Assembly: GCA_002751075.1 (NCBI GenBank)
Contig: NAOQ01000355.1
Span: 31,173-77,846, forward strand
DNA length: 46,674 nucleotides
From: Ichthyophonus hoferi
Taxonomy: Eukaryota > Opisthokonta > Ichthyosporea > Ichthyophonida > Ichthyophonidae
Reading direction: 5' to 3'
The stretch's first letter is position 1. Each line of letters opens with the position of its first letter. Of the stretch, positions 1-11,458 are shown one piece after another. The position numbers were made by a program, and so were the translations under genes. A model generated the notes under the pieces. The model saw only the letters and a program-made list of their open reading frames with translations. It made no database searches and was not told the DNA's origin.

Positions 1-345
1 GTATCGGGCAATAAATATTCTCTTAATAAACAACTGATGTAATTTAGACGTGTTTAATAGTTTCCTATATCTGGCTTGATTAAATATGTATTATGTATGT
101 ACCTTGTCAATAGATGTTTCTTGCAGGGCCATGGCTGTAGTCTGCATACAAACAATCTATAAATCCACATGGCATGATTGGTACAATGTAATCCGAATAT
201 GTAGGTAATATACACCATTTAACTGAGGGTATTAACGCTACATGCTAGAATCCAAGTTAAACCAGAAAGGGTTTATAAGTGAAAAAACAAAACAACTACC
301 AGTATATTAATACATAATGTAGAATATATCATTACAGCATTTAGA

Positions 346-1082
346 CTATTTTTTTTTCTTTTCTGCTAGCTCTCTGTCTAACTCATTCAGAAATCGGTCC
401 ACCATACCACGAACATCAGGGACCTATAAAGAAAGATGAAAGAAAGAAAAAATACAAAGAAAAAGAAGAAGGAGAAAGAAAACAAAAGAGAGGAAGGAAA
501 AGGAGTTACTTATTGATTGGCTAGCTAAATATATAGATTAATATAATTGAATATGGTATAATAAAATAAACTTGTTGACATTTGTGTCCAACTGATATAT
601 TCCATTCAAATTATTATAAAATATGTACAAGAATAGCAAACAAGTGCTTCTACATAGTAATTATAATACAAAGCAAGACAGCTCTTTCATCCAATGAAAT
701 CAATGGATTAATATGATAAATATTATTACAAAATAACCTATTACCCTCTCTATTATGTTCTATTATCATGACATATATATACTCGCGTACAATTTCAATA
801 ATAATAACTTATAGTACTATATATACACACATATATACATCATGCTGCATAGATGCAGATCCACAAAGATAAAAATGTACACTAAACCAAAAGAGGTAAT
901 AATGTGTAAATAACACCGTTAAAAGGGTAGGAGAGTGATGTAAATTTAAATAAAAATTAAAAATATAACAAATCAACTAAAGGTAGGCAATATAATATAA
1001 AGAGCGATATATACGGCCGAATGGTTACTTCGTAGTTCTGGGCTAGGTAAATTCCCAAGAGACTGCCAATTATAAATCCCAC
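346..1082 (-). CDS. STMP1: STMP1 mitochondrial microprotein, last two coding exons
   Basis: Two minus-strand exons, 1029-1082 (18 codons) and 346-423 (25 codons plus stop), join in phase 0 across a GT-AG intron. The first reads VGFIIGSLLGIYLAQNYE and the second begins VPDVRGMVDRFLNEL and ends in a lysine run. Human STMP1 (C7orf73) has the same plan: one hydrophobic helix with GMYLAQNYDIPN, an amphipathic helix and a Lys-rich end. Family knowledge: this 40-50 aa protein sits in the inner mitochondrial membrane and is linked to respiratory complexes. The helix glycines, the YLAQNY box and the basic tail are all present. The initiator exon, probably only a few codons, lies above 1086 and I could not fix it. 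The intron just before the last exon (424-506) is almost pure pyrimidine in transcript sense. The call rests on the YLAQNY box plus matching length. Confidence 0.82.
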
Positions 1083-3305
1083 CTGTAAGAGAAGATACAT
1101 AAAATTTAATTATAATTGTTATTGGCTTATTAATAATAACAACATTATTTCCGGCCTCTTTATTTGTTTGTAATGCTTGTAATGCTATGAGATAAATACA
1201 AGCTATAGAGAATTAAAGTTAAAAAAAAAAAGAAAGAGAAAAAAAAGAATATGTAGACTAGGAAGTACATACAATAAGTTAGAAATAATAATACTATATC
1301 AAGTACCAGTTATTTATTAATTAGCTGGTAATAAAAGGATGTAAGTAATGTTTAAGTAGTTATATATGTATTTATAGAGGTGCATATATATCAAGGTATT
1401 ACGTTCTTGTTATTTTTCTACTCTTTTCCCGTTCAATCTAGCAATAAAATAGGTTACTACATATTCGTAAATGTATATGGGCCCAAGTGGTATGCTTACA
1501 CACGTATATAAATATAGGGCATTTTATGGGTTGTCAAATATATATATATATGCGTGTAAGGACCGAGTAGTCAATATTTGTTCAGGTGCACATTGAAGTA
1601 CATGAGTGTATAGGCATATATATAAAAATGATAGTAACAACTATACACCTATTATATGGGGTTAGTATGAAGGGGTGGGTAGTGCACCCAAGAATAGTAG
1701 AAAAGATTTTCCAAGGGTCTAGACATGCACAAGCGTGTGCATGTGTATAAATATATGTGTATTATATGTATGATATGTATACATGTATTATAGGTATAAA
1801 ATATATATACTAAAGTTACAAAGTTACAGCGTGCTAGGTAATAGCTTGTGCTTAGTCATACACATACCAGCAAAGAACCCTTACCAGACATGTTATTGCT
1901 TGTCATAGTAATAATATTAAGGCTATAGTATTAATAACAAGGTGACCTGAGTGACGTTGTGTAGGCTGTACTGTGATACTAACATGTTTTATATTTAATT
2001 ATATTGTTATAAATATTTTAAGCTATTAAATATTAATTTTTAAATATAGTATACATAAAGAACTCGTCAAATTTATGATCGAATTGCAATTAAACATTGA
2101 TCACTGCGATTAATAAACGATTAAATACCAATCTAAGCGAAAGTTGCTTAATCAATACCGATTGCATAAATACTGACCGTTGATTAGTATAACACAAAAA
2201 ATCATCGGGTTTATTGGCCGTCATATTAACACCTCAAGTAGGATAACCCTTTCAATTTCAAAACTTTTATGCACACAAACCTAAATTAATAATAATATTA
2301 TATAAAGTATAGGTTAGTACAAAACATTCTTTACACGTGGATAAATTATCTTTTAATATATAATGCATTAAAATAAACATTCCCTTTTAACAGTATACTA
2401 GACTTTACGCGTCAGTTTACGTATAATTGATTGAGAAGCCACAGCAATTTCTGCGAGTTTGGAAGAATCATTGATGAATTATGAGACAGTCAGAGTGATA
2501 GTAAATAAGTCCATATATCAAATGTAATTTTAGGTAATATATTTTAATATTATTGTAATATAGTATAAAAAAGTAATATCGGGATACGTTACGGATAATT
2601 TTGAAAAGAAAATATATATAATGATATTATTATATATATAGCTACTGTAGTTATCCTAGTATATTTAACTAATATAAATACCCCATAGGCTACATAACCA
2701 GATTAACTACCGTAATATATATTTAATATGTATATACATATAAACATTATTAGCGTAATAAATATCGCTATATATATTATCTACTACAAGCTAGTATACG
2801 GATATACGCGCATATAATGAATTATAATTACGTGGTTGTCTAACATGACGTCATTATATCTAACTGTAAGACAAATGACGTAAATGTTTTAACCCAAGAC
2901 AGTAGACTCATCTATTGTTTATTTACATCACGGACTGTACATATGTACATATGCCCATTAAAAACTGGAAACTAACAGGGTTCAAGAGGTGAGCGAGAGG
3001 GAGAGGAGGAGACAGAGGAAGAGGTTAATATATTTGCAAGAATATATATATATTAATAATTGAATAGTTATTTAAAGAGTTAGATAGAAAAGGAGAGAGA
3101 ATAGCTGGTATTCAGAAGTAAATGAGTGAAAGAAAGATAATTAGAGAAAGCAGGAGACAAAGAACAAGGTATCAATATCTGCCTACCTACACATCTACCT
3201 AACTACCTACCTACCTATCTACATATATAAAGCACTGCTATGTATGTATTTATATTTACGCATGTCACATGTTCCGCCCTTCCTTTCCCAGGTCTTCACG
3301 CCATT
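1083..3305. other. Intergenic region between STMP1 and the SerRS-like gene
   Basis: About 2.2 kb of AT-rich DNA between two divergent genes. It should hold the initiator exon and promoter of STMP1 (minus) and the promoter of the SerRS-like gene (plus). I see no long reading frame. Visible items are TA-rich simple repeats, a CRE palindrome at 2847-2854 with a half site near 2875, and a purine-rich stretch near 2990-3130. A tetranucleotide CTAC/TACC run lies at 3181-3222. Confidence 0.6.
2847..2854. promoter_or_regulatory. CRE palindrome TGACGTCA
   Basis: A perfect TGACGTCA with a second half site (TGACGTAA) about 25 bases downstream, 450 bases before the SerRS-like start codon and on the 5' side of divergent STMP1. 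TGACGTCA is the established ATF/CREB bZIP site. Three perfect copies occur in the window (here, 25086, 27498), all outside introns, against less than one expected from base composition. Function is inferred. Confidence 0.4.
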
Positions 3306-4000
3306 ATGTTGGATATTAACATTATCAGGGAGGCACGCGGAGGGGAGCCTGACCTAGTGAGAGAGTCACAGAGAAGGAGAGGGCTTGATTCATCTACGGT
3401 GGATAGAGTAATAGAGTTGGATAATAGCTGGATAGCAGGTGTGCAGCGTGTGTGTGTGTGTGTGTATGTAGGTAGGTATGCAGTATCATATAATATAATA
3501 TAATATAATATAATATAATATAATATAATATAATGTACTATAATATGGCACCATATAGTATCGTATGACACTATAACATACTATAATATATTATAACATA
3601 CTATAATATACTATAACATACTATAATATACTATACCATAATATACCATAATATAATGTAATGCCTTGATATTCTTTAGTAAACATTCATCCTCTTTCCC
3701 ACCCACCCCCTTACCCGTTATTCCACTAGCCAGATATACCCTGGATGAGACCAACACCCGCCTCAAATCAATGCAGAAGGAGATTGGTGCTTTACGAAAG
3801 GTTACTCCCCATTGGCTTTGTCATCTTATCTCTTTGTTTCTATTGGCTAACGCTATCCTTCATCTGCATATATGACAAATAACCAATTGCATCCAATCTC
3901 ACACTGAGATTAATAATGGATGTTATGGTGTACTTAGTGGTATGTTCATATTATGCATTGCATCATGATAATGACATTGACTACTTATGGCATCCATACA

Positions 4001-4034
<34 letters not shown>

Positions 4035-7000
4035 CATACATACATACATACCTATGTACCTATACATCTGCAGGTAGGCACAGACTTCTCAGCTCTAGTT
4101 GCCAGAAGGGAGATGGTGGCCATTCAAGCCAAACAACAGACAGAACATTTTAAAAGCCTAGATACTCAGGTGACTACTGCCCTATTAGAACTAGGCAATA
4201 TTGTACATGAGGACACACCCGATGAGATGAAGGTATGTTGGTATTACTAATACTTACATGCTATTAGGATAGGCATGTTGTTATGTGTATATCTTGATTT
4301 ATATCTACACATAACCATATTCATACACCTATACAAACTGATAGTTATACACCTCTACATACCTATAGTTAGACACACATATATAGATATACTGACCGCA
4401 CTATAAGGAAGGTGTCCAGTCATATAGTTACATACTTACTTGATATCTAGGTACATACTTACTTGTCTCTTTCATCATGTACTATTAAATATGCATAGAG
4501 GCATATTTGCAGGCCAAGTCATTCATTTATTACACACATACACATTCACATACATACACACATACATACACACATACATACACACATACATCCATTAGCC
4601 ATATTTGGTCAGATAGACAGGCTTGCTTATGTCTAAATGAACCTATAAGCGAAGATTAAATCATTTTATTGACTTATATAGGAGTGGAGATTACAGGAGA
4701 ATATGTTTTTAAATCAAAACAAATAATGAAATTGCAATTGAAACGAATTACTAGCCCTGGTTATATAACGAGATAATGATATAGATGTATTGATAGATAG
4801 AAGCCACCAATGAGAAGAGGGCATCAAGTGGACTATCATACCAGGCGTTACTAGAGAAATTAACTGCAGTGGAATTACAAAAGGGTATGTATGTTGTATA
4901 TATTATATGATACATTTACTACACACACACATATATATATCATATAGTCATATGCGGTCCTGTGTTCTATGTGCTGCTTCTATTAATGTTTAAGAGAATG
5001 TAGTGTAATTTGTCAGGGTTTGTCTAGTCATGAGTGTGCATATTTATGATAAGAGATATATATATATTGGTATGTTATATTCTGTTGTAATATATTGTGA
5101 TATTGTTGTATTAAACTAATTTATTGTAGTATGTTATATTATATTAGATCCTATTGTAGTATTATATTATATTACATTTATTGTTATGGATTTATATAAT
5201 ATTATATTATACTGTATTATATTATATTATACTACATTATATTGTATTGTATTACATAGCTGGCATAGCTGGTGAATGATATATAAGCCATTTTATTGGC
5301 TATTAACTAGAGGAGGTGTAGGACTAGGCCTTGGAGCCAATAGAGGGTACTATCTGTCAGGGCCAGCTGCTCTTCTAGACCAATCACTAGCTGCTTATAC
5401 CGTTGCCTACTTTAGTGCTAAAGGCTACGTGCCTGTTATGTGCCCATCTATGATTGGTTCTCAGGTAAGTGCTAAATTTTAATATTAGTTACATAAATTG
5501 TGGACAGTTGTAGATGGGGTCTATATGGGATTGTATTATATTATACAGTGGATATATATGTGCATATGTATGATAGTATGTATGATAGTATATGTGTATA
5601 TGTATGTAGGTATGTATGATAGTATATGTGTATATGTATGTATGTATGTATGTATGCATGTATGTATGTATGTATATATGTATGTATGTATGTATGTATA
5701 TATACATATGTATGTATGTATGTATGTATGCATGTATGTATGTATGTATATATGTATGTATGTATGTATGTATATATGTATTTATGATAGTATGTGTTTA
5801 TCATATTAGATATAGTATGTATTTATTATATTATACAAATATAGTATATAGTTACTATCACCTTACTACCAATGATTTCTTAGGAAGGGGTTAGACCACC
5901 TAATAGCTGTGAGCAGAGCTTGTTGATAAAGAATCAAGGTGATTGGTTCAGTCGAAAAGCACTTCCAATCAGGTATGCTATAAATTATACATTGGTGTGC
6001 TTCATTGTACATATATACAAGATTGATGGTACACCCCCATATATATGTTATGTATTTTATGCATCTTTTGTCAGATAACAATAAACATATATTTCTCTTT
6101 TTTTCTTTTCAATCTAGATTTACCTCAAACCTTATATCTATCAAACAACCTTTCTTTTTTCTATATATATATATATCTCCTTTTTGTTCTATCTCACTAT
6201 ATACGATGTATAACCTACACTATATATATTCCTTTCCTTTCTGTTTCACAAACTTATCTACAGCTCCCTTCCCTTTCCTGTGGTTTTTCTTTATTCCTTT
6301 TCTTTATAGTGTCCTAGTGTATTTTAGATAAGATAGTAGTAGTAATTATAATATGAAACGAATAGTAGTGAGTATAAGTAACAATAGCAATTGTTATAAT
6401 ACTAATATTAATATTAGGAGTAAACATAAATATAAAGGTTATTAATAATGATATGTGAAAAAATAAAATAAAATAATACCACTAAGAATATAAACTATAA
6501 TAAAAATGATATAAAGCAAAATAATAAATATTTGAAATAATAATAATATAGAGATAATATGATAAATTATGTTATTTTTTTTTGAAAATATATGACATCA
6601 TGTGATAACATATAATGATATAGAGTAAGAATATCACATTGACTCTATATATATATAGGTATGTGGGTAAGGCAGAGATTGTCAGTGATAGACCAATTGG
6701 AAGACTCAACCAAAGAGCAGGGCAAAAAAAGAATACTGGGATTGATATCCTACACTCTCACTCTGCTAGTGAAATTTCCATATTGACACTAGTTGCACCT
6801 GAGGTACAACCTTCTAGCCCTGTTTTAGTCGTGTCTATAAGTTTATTACGTCACTGCATACCAGATTATATTACAGCCTAGTATAGTATCTTAAATTAGA
6901 TTTTATTGGATTGTATTAGATTGTATTATAACATTATATTATATTATATCATTACATGCAGTACAATTTCATATTATTCCCTATCTTTCTTATTTTATCT

Positions 7001-9825
7001 CCTTATGTATTTCTTGTTACATCCTTTTCTCATCATCTCTTGGTTATCTATTTCCATATATGGTTATTATTTCCCATATCAAACCTTACATGGTTATTTC
7101 ACTTTTTTTCTTCTCAATCTAGAGGTCTTACTCACACATTTTCTCTCTATATCTCTCTCTTTCTGTATATATTTGTTTACATATAGACATAAACATATCT
7201 TTCTTTCTCCTATTCCCTCTCTTTGTCCTCAGTTTTTCTTTGTCCCTTACTACCATTTATATATTATATTTATCAGTATTATTTATGTAATTATTTTGGA
7301 TTTATAAATGATTAAAGCAAGCATGATTTACCCCCTCTAATACCACACCTATATCTTTTTCTACAGGATAGCTCTGAAGAATATAATATTTTAACCAATC
7401 ATACACATGACTTCTACCTGTCAGTAAGTGGTTCCAGTGTATTGTTCTGATTGGTTTTACTCATTTTAGGTTTTAATTTCAAGGGTGTTCTTGTTGCCAG
7501 TCATATTATCTATACATGTGTGTGCATGTAAGGATAGAATAGTTTAGTAATACAGTATTACATTGTATGATCAGATAATAATATAATAGTATGATTGTAT
7601 AATAGTATAATAGTATGATATTATGATAATATAATAGTATAGTAGTATAATAGTATAATAGTATGATGGTATGTATGATAAAATAATAGTATACTAGTAT
7701 AATAGTATAACAGTATAATTGTACAATAGTATGATAATATAATAGTATAGTAGTATATTAGTAGGACAGCATGATATGTCTATTAATATAACCCAATGAA
7801 ATATCTCATATTAATTAACAATACAGTTAGGACTTAATATGGAAATGAGTTCCATTCCTGCCCCCCACTTGCCATATAAGGCTACCCGTCAAAATATGTT
7901 GAGCACATGGCTCCCAGGATCAGGTACTAACAACACCTTTTTATTAGTTTAGATTGGCAATGGTTATTGGTGTGTATCTTTAATGGATGAATGAGTGGTA
8001 GTATATATGATTTGCCTTGTGAATTTACAGCTCTATGTAATATAGCTATTTATAAATACATATATATGATTTCAAACAGATCCAATTGGTTCCTGCCTAT
8101 CAATTCATGCAAGGTTATAGGGGTCTGTTTATCCAGGCATCCAGGCATACATACCAACTGCCAACAATTCCGTTTTTGATCATTTAGCATAAGCCAATTG
8201 AATTGTTTTTATTCGTTCAAACACACCAGTTATAGTGCTTTCATATAATATGAATTATGTTTATGATTGACCAACTAATATATTGATGTTATTTATTGGG
8301 TATCCCTCTATTCATCTATCTCTTTCAATTTATGGATAGGAAGTCTTGCACATGTCATAGTAGCCTACACCATATATATGGACATATGGTTAGTATAATA
8401 TACTATAATGTAATATAATACAATACTCTATAATATAATACGATATAATGCAATGCAATAAAATATACTGAACTATATTATAATACAATGGAGTGCAATA
8501 CAATGCAATACAATATCATATAATATAATGTAATACAATGCAGTACAATAGCATATAATATAATGTAATGCAATGCAATATAATATCATATAATACAATA
8601 TACTGTACTATACTATAATTCAATAGCATACAATAAAATATATAAGTGCACAGGCATATCTCCTTGAGAGGGAAACTGCAGGATTTAATTCTTCAACAGC
8701 CAAAGAACTGATTGGTTGCACCTACCTATACCCAACTTCCTAATTGGCTTAAATAAAATCTAGATTGATATTTATATGTATTAGATCTTCAACCAACCAA
8801 TCCTGTCCAACCTAGGCCATCAAGTGGAGATGTCAGAAGTCACTGATTACACAGACTATCTGTCCAGATCAGTTGATATCCGTTGTGGTACCAAAACGGT
8901 AATGTTTTAATATAATGTACTGTGCTATGTGTGACTTATAAAGATTATGATTGTAGAAAATCCATTTAATTAAATTATTCAGATCTAGTGATAAATGTTA
9001 GTTTGAATGTTTACTAGGTATATTAAATTAAATTAAATTAAATTGCATTGTACTATCTTTTATTATATTGTACTTTGTTATATTAGATTGTGTTATATTA
9101 TATCTGGCTCCATTCCATTCCATTATTTTCTACCAATAGATAATGGAGTGCAAAAAGAGAATAATGAAAAAATTCCTATTCAAAATATGATTGCTATTCA
9201 ACTCAATGATTTATATCCCATCACACTGCAAGGCATATAAATCAAAGTAGAAGGTGAAGCAAACATAGGCCTATGCACCAGTTAATTAATCAATAGTTTA
9301 GTTAGTTAATTAAATGAAAAATCTGTCTCACAGCTATTTGACAAGAACAAAGTGTATGTGCACATGGTGGGTGGGGTTGTGTGCCGAACACAGCAATTGA
9401 TGGCCTGTATATTGGAGAATAACTACATGGAAACAGTAAGTAATTATATATACATTACATACCTAGCTACCCATATATATATCATTTGTGCTTATAGGCA
9501 TTTATTAGTCATGCTTTATTGGTGAAATCAGGAGGTGCATGTTAGAAAATTTGTGATATAATTTGTGTAGGGTTGTACCATGGCTTGCATAGTAAACAAA
9601 TACTACATAAGATATGATAATAGAACATAATGGGATATATTATAATACAATACAATACAGCACAGTACAATTCAATACAATGTAGTGCAATCCAACACAA
9701 CACAAAGTAGTACAGTTAATTAGAATATTTACCCTATTCACTCACATCAGGGCATTAACATTCCCAAGGTTCTACAACCATTTATGGGTGGTTTGACTTC
9801 TCTACAATTTACCAATCCAAAATAA
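3306..9825 (+). CDS. Seryl-tRNA synthetase-like pseudoenzyme (12 exons)
   Basis: Exons 3306-3438, 3730-3800, 4074-4232, 4797-4884, 5313-5464, 5884-5972, 6659-6803, 7367-7423, 7827-7923, 8816-8898, 9334-9435 and 9751-9825 all have GT-AG borders and fitting phases, giving 416 aa. The start MLDINIIREARGGEPDLV matches cytosolic SerRS (yeast MLDINQFIEDKGGNPELI). Next come the coiled-coil arm (ends LELGNIVHED), motif 1 (NRGYYLSGPAALLDQSL), the TSEQP box as SCEQS followed by GDWF and LPIRYVG, TDYTDYLSRSVDIRCG, ILENNYMETGINIPKVLQPF. Yet the motif 2 pair (FRxE in active enzymes) reads VSDR, the FRVHQFEK strand reads DILHSHSA, and the motif 3 arginine (TTRTICAILEN) is glutamine in TQQLMACILEN. About 16 residues after motif 1 are absent. 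No mitochondrial presequence is visible, unlike insect SLIMP. Serine activation therefore looks lost; the remaining role is unknown. Human SerRS is 514 aa and yeast 462. Confidence 0.88.
3489..3534. repeat. (TATAA)n microsatellite
   Basis: About nine perfect copies of a five-base TATAA/TAATA unit in intron 1 of the SerRS-like gene. Degenerate ACTATAATAT copies continue to about 3655. The same pentamer reappears at 19676-19735. Confidence 0.9.
3995..4052. repeat. (CATA)n tetranucleotide repeat
   Basis: Runs of CATA/TACA in intron 2 of the SerRS-like gene, ending about 20 bases before the exon 3 acceptor at 4073. A related ACATACAC run lies at 4531-4592 in the next intron. Confidence 0.9.
5558..5783. 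repeat. (ATGT)n array
   Basis: A long, slightly interrupted ATGT/TATG array filling most of intron 5 of the SerRS-like gene. It is open in several frames on both strands and yields Tyr/Met/Cys or Thr/His/Ile repeats that are not genes. It occupies the place where the SerRS residues missing after motif 1 would be coded. Confidence 0.9.
6080..6330 (+). repeat. Pyrimidine-rich intron segment, copy 1
   Basis: A 250-base C/T-rich stretch in intron 6 of the SerRS-like gene. It shares a core of about 25 bases (T-run, CTTTTCAATCTAGA) with 7105-7125 in the next intron, and weaker similarity with 1412-1443. It may be a small dispersed repeat or only convergent tract composition. The hydrophobic open frames here are products of the composition. 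Confidence 0.45.
7080..7366 (+). repeat. Pyrimidine-rich intron segment, copy 2
   Basis: A second C/T-rich stretch in intron 7 of the SerRS-like gene, before the exon 8 acceptor at 7366. It contains TTCTTCTCAATCTAGAGG, close to the core in copy 1. Like copy 1 it is open in frame for over 200 bases with only hydrophobic residues. Confidence 0.45.
7555..8645. repeat. Degenerate TATAAT/CAATA simple-sequence arrays
   Basis: Two intron blocks of the SerRS-like gene, 7555-7770 (TAGTATAA type) and 8395-8645 (AATACAATGCAATA type), built of imperfect five- and six-base units. Exon 9 (7827-7923) lies between them. A third small block sits at 9635-9715. Confidence 0.75.
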
Positions 9826-9832
9826 TATTATA

Positions 9833-9838
9833 AATAAA
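9833..9838 (+). terminator. AATAAA polyadenylation signal
   Basis: A perfect AATAAA eight bases after the SerRS-like stop codon. It supports 9825 as the true end of the coding region, so the SerRS-like protein lacks the C-terminal extension of the human enzyme. Confidence 0.5.
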
Positions 9839-10101
9839 TCTCTCCTTAACATTAATGTTGTTAAAATATGATGGAGCTAATGTTTTTCACTATGCTTAGA
9901 TATATTATTCTTTATTATTGTTATCATATTGGTGCATTCAGTTATATTTATTAATTAAGTCTAATAGGAAGTTGTTTTCAATCATTCCTCTTATTGGTCC
10001 ATGACTTAGCTGTAAAGTGCTGCTAAGTCAACTAGGTCATAGAATAATCATTTTATATTAAGAACTGAAAGCCAGTCAAAGTTTGCTGTAAGTAATGATC
10101 A

Positions 10102-10663
10102 ATGAGTTTTTCTGGATTCAATAGAACAGGTATTTTATAGCTCAGTGTCAAACCCAATTAATTAGCATTTTATCCTAATTAAGGCTCTCATGCTAAATAG
10201 ATCTTTTGACTGGACCCATAATTAAGTATAGATCTAAATTAGCACGAGAGCCTTAATTAAGAATAAATGCTAATTAATTCTGAACTTCATACAAAAACTT
10301 AATAGTTGCTTGTTGTTATGTTATGCTTGTAGTTTGATTTGTTTAGTCTACTCATGAGAATTAATGAGTCACTGACCTCGTACTGTGATATTTTATTGGT
10401 TGATCTTACCTATAAACCATTTATTGGTTTGGAGGCACATAAATTCTATTGGTGGTACAATAATTATAAATAGAGATTTGTTCCTAGTATTAATATACCG
10501 ATTGGCTCACAGTTATGAAGTTGTGCTCACCATAAATCAATAGAGCCAATAGATCCAAAAATTACTTATTTTTAGGATAGAAGGAATTACTGACTCAGTG
10601 TCACTGGAGGTCAAGACCTCAGAGCTAGAACTTGAGTTGCGAGATATGTCAAGGAATTTATAA
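10102..10663 (+). CDS. Possible two-exon small gene, unrecognised
   Basis: Exon 10102-10129 (MSFSGFNRT plus one base) ends at GTATTT. A second exon 10581-10663 follows AG and restores the frame, reading EGITDSVSLEVKTSELEL and ending RDMSRNL-stop, 36 aa in total. The second part is rich in acidic and leucine residues, could be a short helix, and is less AT-rich than its surroundings. The proposed intron would contain the inverted repeat at 10156-10279. No family is recognised. It might instead be the start of the gene that continues at 11459, or a chance frame. Confidence 0.2.
10156..10279. repeat. 41-bp inverted repeat (hairpin or MITE-like)
   Basis: Left arm 10156-10196 and right arm 10239-10279 are complementary at about 38 of 41 positions. 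Both hold AATTAATTAGCATT and the TTAAGGCTCTC core. A further TAGATCT pairs inside the arms, leaving a loop of about 30 bases. The structure could be a foldback element, a small non-autonomous DNA transposon, or an RNA hairpin. No clear target-site duplication is visible. Confidence 0.75.
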
Positions 10664-10814
10664 ACTGGAACAATGCAACATCGTAAAAAAAATCATTTAA
10701 TTTATGATCAATACAAATGGGGAACAAGACCAGAGAAGCAAGGTAGAATCCAAATCTTCATCTGGCAAATCAAAAAGGAGGAAGATGTAGGAAATCCGAA
10801 AAATCTTACACAAC

Positions 10815-11040
10815 ACATCAAAATCTTCCTGGTAGTCCACTTTCTACCAAGGAACTTCTTACCATTGTGAAAAATGACTGGTTAAGATTAAGACATTGAT
10901 TTATCCCATTCTGTTGGGGATTGTATGGTACTGTTTTCTGAGGAAGAATGACATTCTTCATTAGATAACTGTCAAAGTCTGAGTTTACAAACTCAGTTCC
11001 ATTCTCCATCATTAAAATAGACATTGGTATACTTTTATTA
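10815..11040 (-). mobile_element. Ty1/copia retrotransposon fossil, integrase fragment
   Basis: The minus strand encodes a piece of the integrase core of a Ty1/copia LTR element: the NGTEFVNSDF block, the VPYNPQQNG block and MVRSSLVESGLPGRF, in family order. No LTRs, gag, reverse transcriptase or RNase H are visible around it, so this is a small, old, broken remnant. It lies in antisense orientation to the neighbouring SerRS-like gene. Confidence 0.8.
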
Positions 11041-11458
11041 TTAAAAAAAGTTGGTAGAAGTTGACAAGTAAGCCTTTAAGGCTGTTAAAACCAGGAGAAC
11101 ACAGTTGGTTAGAGGACCAGGATAAATATTACTGTTTTTGGCTCATTGGTATAATGAGACATTAGTGATTCAGTAGAGATATGCTGCGCATGGAATGGAG
11201 ATGATCATGATACTATTATTTGTCGACCTTGTTATTATGTGCGAGACACCAACTTGACCCAGCACAAATAAGGACCACTGTGACTCCCCTGAGCAGTTGT
11301 GAGGCCGTAGAGTTATTAGTAAAAGCTACTGAACCTGTGCTAGAACTAAAGTTTCCATTGCACTTTTACCTCTCATTTCTTTACATTGATTTTTTGTATC
11401 ACATAGAAGAAAAAATATGATCTTCTTTGTCTAAAGTCGGGTATTATATTCTTGCTAG

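Larger units (their letters stand above)
9839..11458. other. Mixed region: hairpin, copia fossil, possible upstream exons
   Basis: 1.6 kb between the SerRS-like gene and the unrecognised exons at 11459. It holds the inverted repeat at 10156-10279, a weak two-exon frame (10102-10663), a Ty1/copia fragment (10815-11040, minus) and an open plus-strand frame at 11211-11420. That last frame has a protein-like run (LDPAQIRTTVTPLSSCEAVE) and could be an upstream exon of the gene ending at 12006, with a possible phase-0 donor at about 11316. Confidence 0.4.

Noticed and set aside
5489-5894. Several overlapping 65-103 codon frames rich in Tyr, Cys, Met, Thr and His on both strands
   Set aside because: They are translations of the ATGT/CATA array in a SerRS-like intron; every frame of a four-base repeat without stops is open.
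6005-6331. 108-codon hydrophobic frame, candidate membrane protein
   Set aside because: It lies wholly in a C/T-rich intron; Phe, Ser, Leu and Ile dominance follows from the composition, and a second frame is equally open. The same applies to 6906-7307.
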